Below, one piece after another: positions 15,842-23,831 of a stretch of DNA of 64,000 nucleotides (positions are counted from its first letter, which is position 1; the number at the start of each line of letters is the position of its first letter). The stretch is from positions 62,001 to 126,000 of the forward strand of contig CAZTJC010000003.1 in NCBI GenBank assembly GCA_964613945.1, written 5' to 3'. Below the pieces are notes generated by a model. That model saw only the letters and a program-made list of their open reading frames with translations. It was not told the origin of the DNA and searched no databases. Source of the stretch: JAVVHH01 sp964613945 (lineage in GTDB: Bacteria; Pseudomonadota; Alphaproteobacteria; Acetobacterales; Acetobacteraceae). The translations under genes and the position numbers were made by a program.

Positions 15842-16711
15842 TCACGCCGCGGACAAAGCGAGTTCCTGCGGGATCAGGCGCAGCGTCTCGGACAGAATGT
15901 GACTGCGTAGCGCACTTTGACCGAGGCAGGGCGGCACCGCATCGACGGCTGCCTCCGCGAGATGCCGCAAGTGGATGATCGCGCCGTCGAGCCCGAACTG
16001 GGTGACGGCGCTCGGCCGGGCATGAGCCAAGTCCTGGCCCACTGGCTTGCCGAGCGTCAGGGCGTCGGAGGTGGCGTCGAGGATGTCGTCGGCGATCTGG
16101 AACGCTTCACCCAGTGCGGCGCCCAGCGCGCGCCAGGGCTCGCCCTCGGCGCCGGCGGCGATCGCGCCGGACACGGTCGCCGCCGCGAACAGCGCGCCGG
16201 TTTTCTCGCGCTGGTATTGCGCCAGATCGGCCATCGGCTCGCACTCCCAGGCCTGACCGGCGACGATGCCGCAGGGCACACCCACGGCCTGGCCGAGTGT
16301 CAACACGAGTTGACCCAAGCGCAGGGGCTGCGTGACCGCGCCATGCGCGAGCGTCTGGTAGGCCAGCACGATCAATGCATCGCCGGCCAGCACGGCCAGC
16401 GGCTCACCAAAGGCACGATGCACGCTGGGGCGGCCGCGGCGGGTGTCGGCATCGTCGAAACATGGGAGGTCATCATGGACGAGCGAGGCGCAGTGCATCA
16501 GTTCGATCGCGATGCCCGCCGCGTCGGAAACGGCAGGCGCGTCCTCGCCGCAGGCGGCGGCGACGGCCAAGGTCAGGCGCGGGCGGATACGGGCGCCACG
16601 GGGAAACACCGCGTGGTGCATGGCCTGGCCGAGGCGTGGCGGGCACCCTGGCTGGCCCGTCCGGGCGAGGGCGGCTTGTAACGCCCGCTCGATGCGCGTC
16701 ATCACGTCCAT
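15842..16711 (-). CDS. crtE: Geranylgeranyl diphosphate synthase CrtE
   Basis: A 289-residue trans-prenyltransferase making GGPP for carotenoids and the bacteriochlorophyll side chain. The first aspartate-rich motif is in SLVHDDLPCFDDADTRRG and the second in FQIADDILDATSD. The ATG at 16711 (MDVMTRIERALQ) is preferred; in-frame TTG 16735 and ATG 16702 are alternatives. It heads the crtEF-bchCXYZ-puf superoperon and is divergent from crtD across a PpsR box. Confidence 0.94.
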   Translation of the reverse strand: MDVMTRIERALQAALARTGQPGCPPRLGQAMHHAVFPRGARIRPRLTLAVAAACGEDAPAVSDAAGIAIELMHCASLVHDDLPCFDDADTRRGRPSVHRAFGEPLAVLAGDALIVLAYQTLAHGAVTQPLRLGQLVLTLGQAVGVPCGIVAGQAWECEPMADLAQYQREKTGALFAAATVSGAIAAGAEGEPWRALGAALGEAFQIADDILDATSDALTLGKPVGQDLAHARPSAVTQFGLDGAIIHLRHLAEAAVDAVPPCLGQSALRSHILSETLRLIPQELALSAA

Positions 16712-16755
16712 CACGTCCCCACTCCGTTGTGTCAACTTTATTTGTCTGCAATGAG

Positions 16756-16773
16756 TGTCAGCCTAACCTGACA
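16756..16773. promoter_or_regulatory. PpsR/CrtJ operator between crtE and crtD
   Basis: TGTCAGCCTAACCTGACA matches TGT-N12-ACA exactly and is nearly palindromic. It lies in the 75-base divergent region and can serve both crtE and crtD. A degenerate second copy begins with TGTCA at 16730. A weak plus-strand promoter (TTGTCT 16742-16747, 16 bases, TAACCT 16764-16769) has its -10 within the box. Confidence 0.85.
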
Positions 16774-16786
16774 CAAGGGTCAAGTC

Positions 16787-18304
16787 ATTCCTCATCAAGC
16801 GCAGGTCGTCGTCATCGGGGCGGGAATGGGCGGCCTGGCGGCGGCGGCGCTGTTGGCGCATCGCGGCGTCGGCGTGACGGTGCTCGAGCGGGCGGCGGCA
16901 CCGGGCGGCAAGATGCGGCAGGTCAGCGTCGACGGCCGGGCGATCGACGCGGGACCCACCGTGTTCACCATGCGCTGGGTGTTCGAGGCGCTGTTCGCCG
17001 ACTGCGGTATGCGACTGGACGAGGCAATCGGGCTGACGCAGGCCGGGGTGTTGGCGCGGCATGCCTGGGGCGCGGATCGGCTGGACCTGTTTGCCGACCC
17101 CGAGCAGTCCGCCGCCGCGATCGAGGCGTTTGCCGGGCCGGCCGAAGCACGCGGGTTTCGGTCGTTCTGCGCGGCGGCGCAGCGGATTTACAAGACACTC
17201 GAAGGGCCGTTCATCCGAGGCGAGCGGCCCAGCATGGCCTCGCTCGCCCTGTCCGTCCGGCCCAAGGACCTGCTGGCGATCAAGCCGTTCGCGAGCCTGT
17301 GGGGCGAACTCGGCACGCATTTCCGCGATCCGCGGCTGCGGCAGTTGTTCGGCCGCTATGCCACCTATTGCGGCTCCTCGCCTTTTCTCGCGCCGGCGAC
17401 GCTGATGCTGGTCGCGGACGTGGAGCAGCAGGGCGTCTGGTACGTGGATGGCGGCATGCATGCCTTGGCGCGTGCGCTGGCCGGGTTGGCGACGGCGGGC
17501 GGGGCGGAGATCCGCTACGGCGCCGACGTCGCCGAGATCGCGACGCAGGCAGGGCGGGTCAGCGGGGTCCGCTTGGAGAGCGGCGAGATGGTGGCCGCCG
17601 ATGCCGTGATCGCCAATGCGGACCCGCAGGCGATCGCGGCGGGCCGCTTCGGGCCGACCGTGCAACGCGCGGTGCCGCGGCAGAAGCCGGCGGAGCGGTC
17701 GCTGTCGGCGCTGACCTGGACGGGCGTGGCCGAGGTCGAGGGCTTTCCGCTGGTGCGGCACAGCGTGTTCTTCTCGCGCGACTATAAAGCGGAGTTCGAC
17801 GCGCTCGGTCGCGGCGGCATGGCGCGCGAGCCGACTGTCTATGTCTGCGCGCAGGACCGCGGGGATGCCGGCGAACCCGGCGGACCCGAGCGGCTACTCG
17901 TGTTGATCAACGCGCCGCCGACCGGCGACGTCCGAGCGATGACGGACGCGGAAATCGAAAAATGCAGGGGGGATGCATGGGAGTTGATGGGGCAGAGCGG
18001 GCTGCGGCTGAAGAAACCAGCCATGACGACGACCGGTCCAACCGCGTTCGAGGCGCTGTTCCCGGCGACGGGGGGAGCGCTCTACGGCCCGGCGGTGCAT
18101 GGGGGGACGGCGAGCTTCAAGCGGCCGGCGAGCCGGACGGCGGTGCGGGGCCTGTACCTGGCGGGCGGCGGGGCGCACCCTGGAGCCGGGGTGCCGATGG
18201 CGGCGCTGTCCGGACGGCTGGCGGCGTCGGCGCTGATGGCGGACCTCGGTTCGATCGGTCGGTCCCGCATGACGGCTACCGCTGGTGGTACGTCGACGCT
18301 CTGA
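16787..18304 (+). CDS. crtD: Hydroxyneurosporene/methoxyneurosporene dehydrogenase CrtD, start at a putative ATT codon
   Basis: A CrtI-family FAD carotenoid desaturase inserting the C3,4 double bond in spirilloxanthin/spheroidene synthesis. The N-terminal dinucleotide fold reads QVVVIGAGMGGLAAAALLAHRG, followed by GGKMRQVSVDGRAIDAGPTVFTM; the C-terminal LYLAGGGAHPGAGVPMAALSG is also typical. No in-frame ATG, GTG or TTG exists between a TGA at 16769 and ATG 16828-frame position 16826; starting at 16826 would delete the first beta-strand and half of GxGxxG. ATT 16787, behind AAGGG, would give a complete fold, so this start is inferred. An in-frame ATG at 16751 is cut off by the 16769 TGA. The end overlaps crtC. 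Confidence 0.85.
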   Translation: MPHQAQVVVIGAGMGGLAAAALLAHRGVGVTVLERAAAPGGKMRQVSVDGRAIDAGPTVFTMRWVFEALFADCGMRLDEAIGLTQAGVLARHAWGADRLDLFADPEQSAAAIEAFAGPAEARGFRSFCAAAQRIYKTLEGPFIRGERPSMASLALSVRPKDLLAIKPFASLWGELGTHFRDPRLRQLFGRYATYCGSSPFLAPATLMLVADVEQQGVWYVDGGMHALARALAGLATAGGAEIRYGADVAEIATQAGRVSGVRLESGEMVAADAVIANADPQAIAAGRFGPTVQRAVPRQKPAERSLSALTWTGVAEVEGFPLVRHSVFFSRDYKAEFDALGRGGMAREPTVYVCAQDRGDAGEPGGPERLLVLINAPPTGDVRAMTDAEIEKCRGDAWELMGQSGLRLKKPAMTTTGPTAFEALFPATGGALYGPAVHGGTASFKRPASRTAVRGLYLAGGGAHPGAGVPMAALSGRLAASALMADLGSIGRSRMTATAGGTSTL

Positions 18305-19164
18305 GCGCGGACGGGCGGCACGGCATCACGATCATCGCCTTCATCGGCAGCGTGTTCTCGCCGTTCTACGCCTGGTCGCGCCGCAAGACGCCGGCTGACC
18401 CGGAGCAGTTCTGCAGCCTCAACGTGGCGCTCTACGGCCGGCCGAAGCGCTGGGCGATGACGGAACGCGGCCGCACCAAGCTCACCCGCAGCGACAACCA
18501 CCTCACCATCGGGCCGAGCGCGCTGCATTGGGACGGCACATCGCTGACGATCTGGATCGAGGAGGTGACCGCCCCGATCCCGTCGCGCCTGTCCGGCGTG
18601 GTGAAGGTCACCCCCAATGCGCTGACCCGGCGCAGCTTCACCCTCGATGCCGGCGGGCGGCACCGCTGGTCGCCGATCGCGCCGTCGGCTCAGGTCGAGG
18701 TGACGATGAGCAAGCCCGGGCTGTCCTGGTTCGGCACCGGCTATCTCGACAGCAACGAGGGCGACCGCCCGCTGGAGCGGGACTTCCACGAATGGGATTG
18801 GTGCCGCGCGCCCACCAAAGACGGCGCGATCATCTTGTATAACGCGAACCGCCGGGTCGGCGGGCGACAGGATCTGGCGTTGAAGATCGACGGGACCGGC
18901 AAGATCGAGGAGTTCGCCTCCCCACCCTCGGCTCCCCTGCCCCGCACGCTGTGGGGCCTGCACCCGCGCACGCGGTGCGACGCGCAATCGCAGCCGAGGC
19001 TGCGGCAGCGGCTGGAGGATGCGCCGTTCTACTCCCGCTCCGTGATCGAGACGCGGCTGCTGGGCGAGCGCGTGCATGCGGTGCATGAGAGCCTAGTGAT
19101 GGACCGGTTCACGGCGCCTTGGGTGCAAGCGATGCTGCCGTTCAGGATTCCCCGCCGGGGATGA
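18241..19164 (+). CDS. crtC: Acyclic carotenoid 1,2-hydratase CrtC, 5' end defined by homology
   Basis: CrtC adds water across the C1,2 double bond of neurosporene/lycopene. Family similarity starts at GPRFDRSVPHDGYRWWYVDAL (18241 onward) and continues through ITIIAFIGSVFSPFYAW, LDSNEGDRPLERDFHEWDWCR and the C-terminal ETRLLGERVHAVHESL. The first 60 bases overlap the crtD tail in another frame. No ATG, GTG or TTG occurs in this frame between 17977 and 18241, so the true start is unresolved (an ATG at 17962 or 17977, or a non-canonical codon). The TGA overlaps the next ATG (ATGA). Confidence 0.85.
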   Translation, partial: GPRFDRSVPHDGYRWWYVDALSADGRHGITIIAFIGSVFSPFYAWSRRKTPADPEQFCSLNVALYGRPKRWAMTERGRTKLTRSDNHLTIGPSALHWDGTSLTIWIEEVTAPIPSRLSGVVKVTPNALTRRSFTLDAGGRHRWSPIAPSAQVEVTMSKPGLSWFGTGYLDSNEGDRPLERDFHEWDWCRAPTKDGAIILYNANRRVGGRQDLALKIDGTGKIEEFASPPSAPLPRTLWGLHPRTRCDAQSQPRLRQRLEDAPFYSRSVIETRLLGERVHAVHESLVMDRFTAPWVQAMLPFRIPRRG

Positions 19165-19847
19165 AGTCGCGCAAGCCGATCGCGGCCGGGTTGATGTTGG
19201 CCAGCGTCGGATCGGGGTATCTGGACGTCTTGTGTTACCGCTTCCTCGGAGAGGTGTTGCCGTCGGCGATGACGGGCAATCTGGCGCTGCTGGGGCGCAG
19301 CCTCGGCGAGGGCGACCTGGCAGCGTCGGTTCGGAATGCCTGTGCGTTCGGCGGCTTCTTCGGCGGCGTGCTGATCGGCGCCTCGTTGCTGCGGCGCTCG
19401 CCGAGCAAGGGCCGCTTCCTGCTCACGCTGGCGCTGCAGGCGACCGTGTTGCTAGGGTTCGCGTTGTTATGGGATCGGCATGCGACGGGCGGGCTGCGGT
19501 TCGGGCTGATCGGGGCCGCAGCGGTAGGCATGGGGATGCAGAGCGCGGTGGCACACCGCATCGGCGTGCATGCGGTCTCGACGACGTATTTCACCGGCAC
19601 GACGGCCAACATCGCGTTCGGCCTGGTGTCGCCGGACAAACCGACGCAACCCGCCGCGACCCGATTCGGCTGGCCGGTGCTGGCGCTGGCCTGTTACGTG
19701 GCGGGCGCTGCGCTGTCGGGGTGGGACGTCGCGGGGCGGCTACTGCCGACGGTTCCGATCGGCTTGCCAGCATTGCCGGTAGTGACCACGGTCATCCTGG
19801 CGATCACCGTTGCGGTAATACGCCTGGAACGCCCGGCCAACGCTTGA
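19161..19847 (+). CDS. DUF1275/YoaK family membrane protein
   Basis: A 228-residue protein with about six hydrophobic segments and the family signature GYLDVLCYRFLGEVLPSAMTGNLALLG near the N-terminus. The function of this family is not established. ATG 19161 overlaps the crtC stop (ATGA), so it is co-translated with crtDC even though it is not a recognised carotenoid gene. Codon use and GC content match its neighbours. Confidence 0.85.
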   Translation: MKSRKPIAAGLMLASVGSGYLDVLCYRFLGEVLPSAMTGNLALLGRSLGEGDLAASVRNACAFGGFFGGVLIGASLLRRSPSKGRFLLTLALQATVLLGFALLWDRHATGGLRFGLIGAAAVGMGMQSAVAHRIGVHAVSTTYFTGTTANIAFGLVSPDKPTQPAATRFGWPVLALACYVAGAALSGWDVAGRLLPTVPIGLPALPVVTTVILAITVAVIRLERPANA

Positions 19848-19901
19848 CGCTCTTAGCATGGGCTTTGCAGGCTAAGGCAGGTCAGTCTTGCGGAGAGTGC
19901 C

Positions 19902-21482
19902 TTGCGTCGTAGAAATTTCCTTGCAGCCAGTGCTGCCATCGCCGGTTCCGGCTTGATCCGGCCAAGTCGCGCCGCCACTCCCGGCAAGACCATCCGCTTC
20001 GTCCCCCAGGCCGACCTTTCCAGCATCGACCCGGTCTGGACCACGGCCACCGTCGCCCTCACCCACGGGTTTCTCGTTTACGACACGCTCTACGGCATCG
20101 ACGAGGCCCTGCAGCCGCAGCCGCAGATGGTCCGCGGTCACGAGGTCAGCGCCGACCAGCTGACCTGGGTGTTCACGCTGCGCGACGGCCTGTTGTTTCA
20201 CGACGACCAGCCCGTGCGCGCGATCGACTGCGTCAGCTCGATCAAGCGGTGGGCCAAGCGCAAGGGCTTCGGCCAGAAGCTGATGTCGGTGACCGACGAG
20301 ATCCGCGTGCTCGACGACAAGCGCTTCCAGATCCGGCTGAAGACCCCGTTCCCGCTGATGACGTTCGCGCTCGGTGGCCCCGACATCTGCATGATCATGC
20401 CGCAGCGCATCGCTGACACCGATGCCTTCACCCAGATCACCGACGCTACCGGCAGCGGGCCGTTCCGCTTCCTGGCGGAGGAGCGGATCGCCGGGTCGCA
20501 TTACGCGTATGCGAAGTTCGAGAAATACGTGCCGCGGTCGGAGCCGCCGTCGTTCTGGGCCGGCGGCAAGGTGGCCCATGTCGACCGCGTCGAATGGAAG
20601 GTCATCCCCGACCCGGCGACCGCCGCCGGCGCGCTGCAGACCGGCGAGGTCGACTGGCTGGAATACCCGCTGATCGACCTGCTGCCCAACATGCGGCGGG
20701 ACAAAAACATCCAGATCACCAATCTATACACGCTGGCCCAGCCGGCGGTGATCGCGCTCAACCACACGCAGCCGCCGTTCGACAACGAGAAGCTGCGGCA
20801 GGCGCTGCTGCCGGCGATCGATCAGAACGAGTTCATGACCGCCATCGTCGGCGACCAGACCGAGCTGATGCACAATCCCTGCGGCGTCTTCACGCCGGGC
20901 ACCCCGATGGCCAACGGCGCGGACATGTCGGTGTTCACCGGCAAGCGTGACCTGGCGCTGGCTAAGAAGCTGGTGGCCGAAAGCGGCTACAAGGGCGAGA
21001 CGATCGTGCTGATGCTGCCGACAGACCAGGTGACGATCATCCCCATGGTGCAGGTGGCGCGGGACCTGTTCACCCAGCTGGGCCTGAAGGTCGACATGCA
21101 GAGCATGGATTGGGGCACGCTGGTCGGCCGCCGCGCGCTGGACAAGCCGGCGGCCGAGGGCGGCTGGAACTCGTTCTGCACCTCGTGGACCGGGCTGCAG
21201 CTCTCCAACCCCGGCAGCCATCTTCCGCTCCGCGGCAACGGCAAGGCGGGCTGGTTCGGCTGGCCCGACAGCCCGGCGCTCGAGCAACTGCGCGAACAAT
21301 GGTTCGCCGCACCGGACGAGGCGGCGCAGAAGGCGATCTGCGAACAGATGCAGACGGTGGCGTTCAAGGAGGTGCCCTACATCCCAATCGGGGCCTATAC
21401 GATCCCCAACGCCCTGCGCGCCAACATGAAGGACATGGTCCATGCCGGCAGCATCTGCTTCTGGGGGGTGCAAAAGACCTAA
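19902..21482 (+). CDS. Peptide/nickel-type ABC transporter substrate-binding protein (SBP family 5)
   Basis: A 526-residue periplasmic binding protein. The N-terminus MRRRNFLAASAAIAGSG is a Tat-type signal ending near SRAA. Family-5 features include DLSSIDPVWTT, YDTLYGID, WVFTLRDGLLFHD and EWKVIPDPATAAGALQTGEVDW. The start is TTG 19902, behind GGAGAG. No permease or ATPase is adjacent; the nearest is the YejBEF-like set at 34.5 kb, which itself lacks a binding protein. Substrate is unknown. The 3' end overlaps gspK by 41 bases. Confidence 0.88.
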   Translation: MRRRNFLAASAAIAGSGLIRPSRAATPGKTIRFVPQADLSSIDPVWTTATVALTHGFLVYDTLYGIDEALQPQPQMVRGHEVSADQLTWVFTLRDGLLFHDDQPVRAIDCVSSIKRWAKRKGFGQKLMSVTDEIRVLDDKRFQIRLKTPFPLMTFALGGPDICMIMPQRIADTDAFTQITDATGSGPFRFLAEERIAGSHYAYAKFEKYVPRSEPPSFWAGGKVAHVDRVEWKVIPDPATAAGALQTGEVDWLEYPLIDLLPNMRRDKNIQITNLYTLAQPAVIALNHTQPPFDNEKLRQALLPAIDQNEFMTAIVGDQTELMHNPCGVFTPGTPMANGADMSVFTGKRDLALAKKLVAESGYKGETIVLMLPTDQVTIIPMVQVARDLFTQLGLKVDMQSMDWGTLVGRRALDKPAAEGGWNSFCTSWTGLQLSNPGSHLPLRGNGKAGWFGWPDSPALEQLREQWFAAPDEAAQKAICEQMQTVAFKEVPYIPIGAYTIPNALRANMKDMVHAGSICFWGVQKT

Positions 21483-22287
21483 CCGCCACCGGCGGCAGCG
21501 TGGGTTCGCGCTCCTCATCGTCATGTGGGGCCTCGTGCTGCCGGCGCTGGTCTGCGCGCGGGTGCTGTCGGCGGGGCGGACGGAAGCGCAGCTGGCCGGC
21601 AATCTGCGCGACGCGGCAGTCGCCGAGGATGCCGCCGACGGGGCGATCTTTCGAACGATCTACAACCTCATCGGGGCCGGCGAGGTGCGCTGGCCAGCGC
21701 AGGGAAGCTTCCGGGCAACGGTGGCGGGCGCGCCGGTCGAGATCGCGGTCCGCAATCTCAGCGGGCGCATCAACCCGAACGTCGCCTCGCCGGAGCTGCT
21801 GCAGGCACTGCTCGGACGACTCGATCTGGACAAGGCCAAGGCCGAGGCGCTGGCACAGGCGATCCTGGAATGGCGGGCGACCGGGCCGCGTCTGTTAAAC
21901 ACCAAGACGGCGGATTACGCCCGCGCCGGGCGCAGCGAGGCGCCGCCGGAAAAGCCGTTCCGCTCGCTGGACGATCTCGGCGCCGTGCTGGGCATGACGC
22001 CGGAGTTGTTGGCCCGGTTGCGCCCGCATCTCACGCTGTGGTGGGAGAGCGACCCGAATCCGGCCTATGCCGACCCGGTCGTCATGGCCACCCTGCAAAG
22101 TCTCGGAACCGTGTCAGCAGGCGCGTTGGCCGCGGGGAACGGGCGCACGAACCAGGCGGTCGAGATCGTGGCCACGGCGGCAGGGCCCGGCGGCGCACGG
22201 TTCAGCCGCACGGCAGACGCGATCATCAACGCCGGCGACGGACGCGGCACGTGGCGGATCATGAGCTGGCGGGAGCCGGGGGCGTGA
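21442..22287 (+). CDS. gspK: Type II secretion minor pseudopilin GspK
   Basis: A 281-residue protein with a prepilin-type N-terminus: a basic leader (KRPNRHRRQRG) followed by FALLIVMWGLVLPALV, the cleavage site being G^F. GspK pseudopilins characteristically lack Glu at +5, as here, and are the longest of the minor pseudopilins. The remaining body (INPNVASPELLQALLGRL; FRSLDDLGAVLGMTPELL) has the helix-rich GspK insert. It should cap the pseudopilus with GspI/J. The only ATG upstream of the leader is 21442, overlapping the previous gene. The TGA is overlapped by GTG 22284 (GTGA). Confidence 0.87.
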   Translation: MPAASASGGCKRPNRHRRQRGFALLIVMWGLVLPALVCARVLSAGRTEAQLAGNLRDAAVAEDAADGAIFRTIYNLIGAGEVRWPAQGSFRATVAGAPVEIAVRNLSGRINPNVASPELLQALLGRLDLDKAKAEALAQAILEWRATGPRLLNTKTADYARAGRSEAPPEKPFRSLDDLGAVLGMTPELLARLRPHLTLWWESDPNPAYADPVVMATLQSLGTVSAGALAAGNGRTNQAVEIVATAAGPGGARFSRTADAIINAGDGRGTWRIMSWREPGA

Positions 22288-22309
22288 CCGGACGGGCGAG
22301 AGGGGTTCC

Positions 22310-22672
22310 ATGTCGCTGCTCGAGGTGATGGTGGCGTTCGTCATCGCGGCGCTGTCGCTCGGCGCCGTGGTCAACGGCACGGTTGACGGATTGCGGACCG
22401 CCGGCAGCGCCACCCGGACCGAGGAAGCGTTGTTCCGCGCCCGCTCGCGCCTGGCCGCGACGGCGGCGGCCCCGGTGGCGGCGATCGCGTCCGGCGACGA
22501 TGGTGGTGGATTCCGGTGGCGCTCGGCCGTCTCGCCAGTGGTGGCCGGCGCGCGCGAGGGCGGGCCGCAGCTGATGTCGGTGCAGGTCACGGTGACGTGG
22601 GACGGCGTCGGCGGCAACACGCGGCAGGTCACGCTGCAGACGGAACGGCTGGTGGCGGCCACGACGAAGTGA
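22310..22672 (+). CDS. gspI: Type II secretion pseudopilin GspI, prepilin leader apparently out of frame
   Basis: A 120-residue product starting MSLLEVMVAFVIAALSLGAV, which matches the mature N-terminus of GspI-type pseudopilins, with Glu at +5. The basic leader and Gly needed for prepilin peptidase are missing in this frame. A leader MTGRARG does start at GTG 22284, overlapping the gspK stop, but 5 bases (GTTCC, 22305-22309) separate it from ATG 22310 and break the frame. Either the gene has a frameshift, the read contains an error, or ATG 22310 is used without a leader. The stop is GTGA-coupled to gspJ. Confidence 0.7.
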   Translation: MSLLEVMVAFVIAALSLGAVVNGTVDGLRTAGSATRTEEALFRARSRLAATAAAPVAAIASGDDGGGFRWRSAVSPVVAGAREGGPQLMSVQVTVTWDGVGGNTRQVTLQTERLVAATTK

Positions 22673-23238
22673 GGCCGCGCCAGGGTGGGTTCACGCTGCT
22701 GGAGGTCCTGGTCGGGGTCGCCGTGCTGGGGCTGATCATCGGCGTGTTGTACGGCGGCGTCAGCTTCGCGCTGCAGGCGGCGCAGCGGCAGGATGCCGTG
22801 CTGGGCAAGACCGGCGATTACGATGCGGTGAACCGGGCGTTGCGGCGGCTGATCGCCGAGGCCGATGCGGGCGGGCCCGGGATCGTGCCGTTGCGAGGCT
22901 CGCCAGGTCGAATGACGTTCTCGAGCCGGATGCCGGACGCTGCCGGCGGCGGCGCGGCCGACATGGCGGTCGGGATCACCGGCGGCACCGTTGTGCTGCG
23001 CTGGACGCCGCGCCGGCCGGGTCGGCCGCTCGGTCCCGCACCGGCGCCGCGGGAGGCGGAATTGCTGCGCGGCGCGCAACGGGTGGAGTTGTCTTACTGG
23101 GGCGCTGCGGGATGGCGCAGCGAGTGGGCGGAGGCGATGCTGCCGGCGCTGGTCCGCCTACGGGTGATCTTTGCGCCGGGCGATGCGCGGCACTGGCCGG
23201 ACATGGTGCTGGCGACGCGACAGCAAACGGCCTCCTAG
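22669..23238 (+). CDS. gspJ: Type II secretion pseudopilin GspJ
   Basis: A 189-residue pseudopilin. GTG 22669 overlaps the gspI stop and gives the leader MRPRQGG followed by FTLLEVLVGVAVLGLIIGVLYGG, a perfect class III signal with cleavage G^F and Glu at +5. The C-terminal domain contains a beta-rich region (ELLRGAQRVELSYWGAAGWRSEW; LPALVRLRVIF) typical of GspJ. No other T2SS genes lie nearby, so the rest of the machine must be encoded elsewhere. Confidence 0.85.
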   Translation: MRPRQGGFTLLEVLVGVAVLGLIIGVLYGGVSFALQAAQRQDAVLGKTGDYDAVNRALRRLIAEADAGGPGIVPLRGSPGRMTFSSRMPDAAGGGAADMAVGITGGTVVLRWTPRRPGRPLGPAPAPREAELLRGAQRVELSYWGAAGWRSEWAEAMLPALVRLRVIFAPGDARHWPDMVLATRQQTAS

Positions 23239-23389
23239 ACCGCGCTGTGCGGCGAAGCCTGACTTGGAACAACACGGCCGTGATCATTACGACGGAAGAC
23301 TGTAGTTGTAATCTGTCCGGTTCAGCCCTGGCCTTTTGGTTTGGACTGCATGTAATCTGAAGTCATATATCTCGGGAATGCCGCAGAAC

Positions 23390-23812
23390 ATGACAAAAGC
23401 TCCGCGTAAGACTGAGGCCAAAGAGCCGGCCGAAGAGCCGGTCGAGACCCCGAAGCCGGCAAAGAAGGCCGCCCCAAAGGCTGAAGCGAAAGCCGAGCCG
23501 AAGGCTGCTTCGAAGGCAGTGCCGAAGGGCAAGAAGATCGACGAACCGGCGCCGGGCAGCAAACCGAATGCCTTGCAGCAGCCGCTGCAGCCTTCGGACG
23601 ATCTGGCGGCGATCATCGGTGCCGGGACTTTTCCGCGCGGGCAGGTGGTCAGCAAGATCTGGGAATACATCAAGGCCAACAAGCTGCAGAGCCCGAAGGA
23701 CGGTCGTCAGATCGTCGCCGACCAGAAGCTAGAGGCGGTGTTCGGCAAGAAGGAAGTCTCGATGTTCGAGATGAACAAGCTGATTTCGGCGCATCTCAGC
23801 ACGCCGAAGTAA
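23390..23812 (+). CDS. SWIB/MDM2-domain protein with Lys/Ala/Pro-rich tail
   Basis: A protein of about 140 residues. The first 60 are a basic, histone H1-like Lys/Ala/Pro/Glu-rich tail. The last 75 form a complete SWIB domain (SDDLAAIIGAGTFPRGQVVSKIWEYIKANKLQ...DGRQIVADQKLEAVFGKKEVSMFEMNKLISAHL). Stand-alone bacterial SWIB proteins are thought to bind DNA or topoisomerase-like partners, but their function is not established. ATG 23390 or 23378 could be the start; neither has an ideal site. The 150 bases upstream are comparatively AT-rich and may hold its promoter. Confidence 0.85.
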   Translation: MTKAPRKTEAKEPAEEPVETPKPAKKAAPKAEAKAEPKAASKAVPKGKKIDEPAPGSKPNALQQPLQPSDDLAAIIGAGTFPRGQVVSKIWEYIKANKLQSPKDGRQIVADQKLEAVFGKKEVSMFEMNKLISAHLSTPK

Positions 23813-23831
23813 ACGTCCCGACCGCCGGGCT

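Noticed and set aside
14527..15978. 483-residue plus-strand frame opposite crtF
   Set aside because: Antisense shadow; it would cross the PpsR boxes and both REP-like palindromes.
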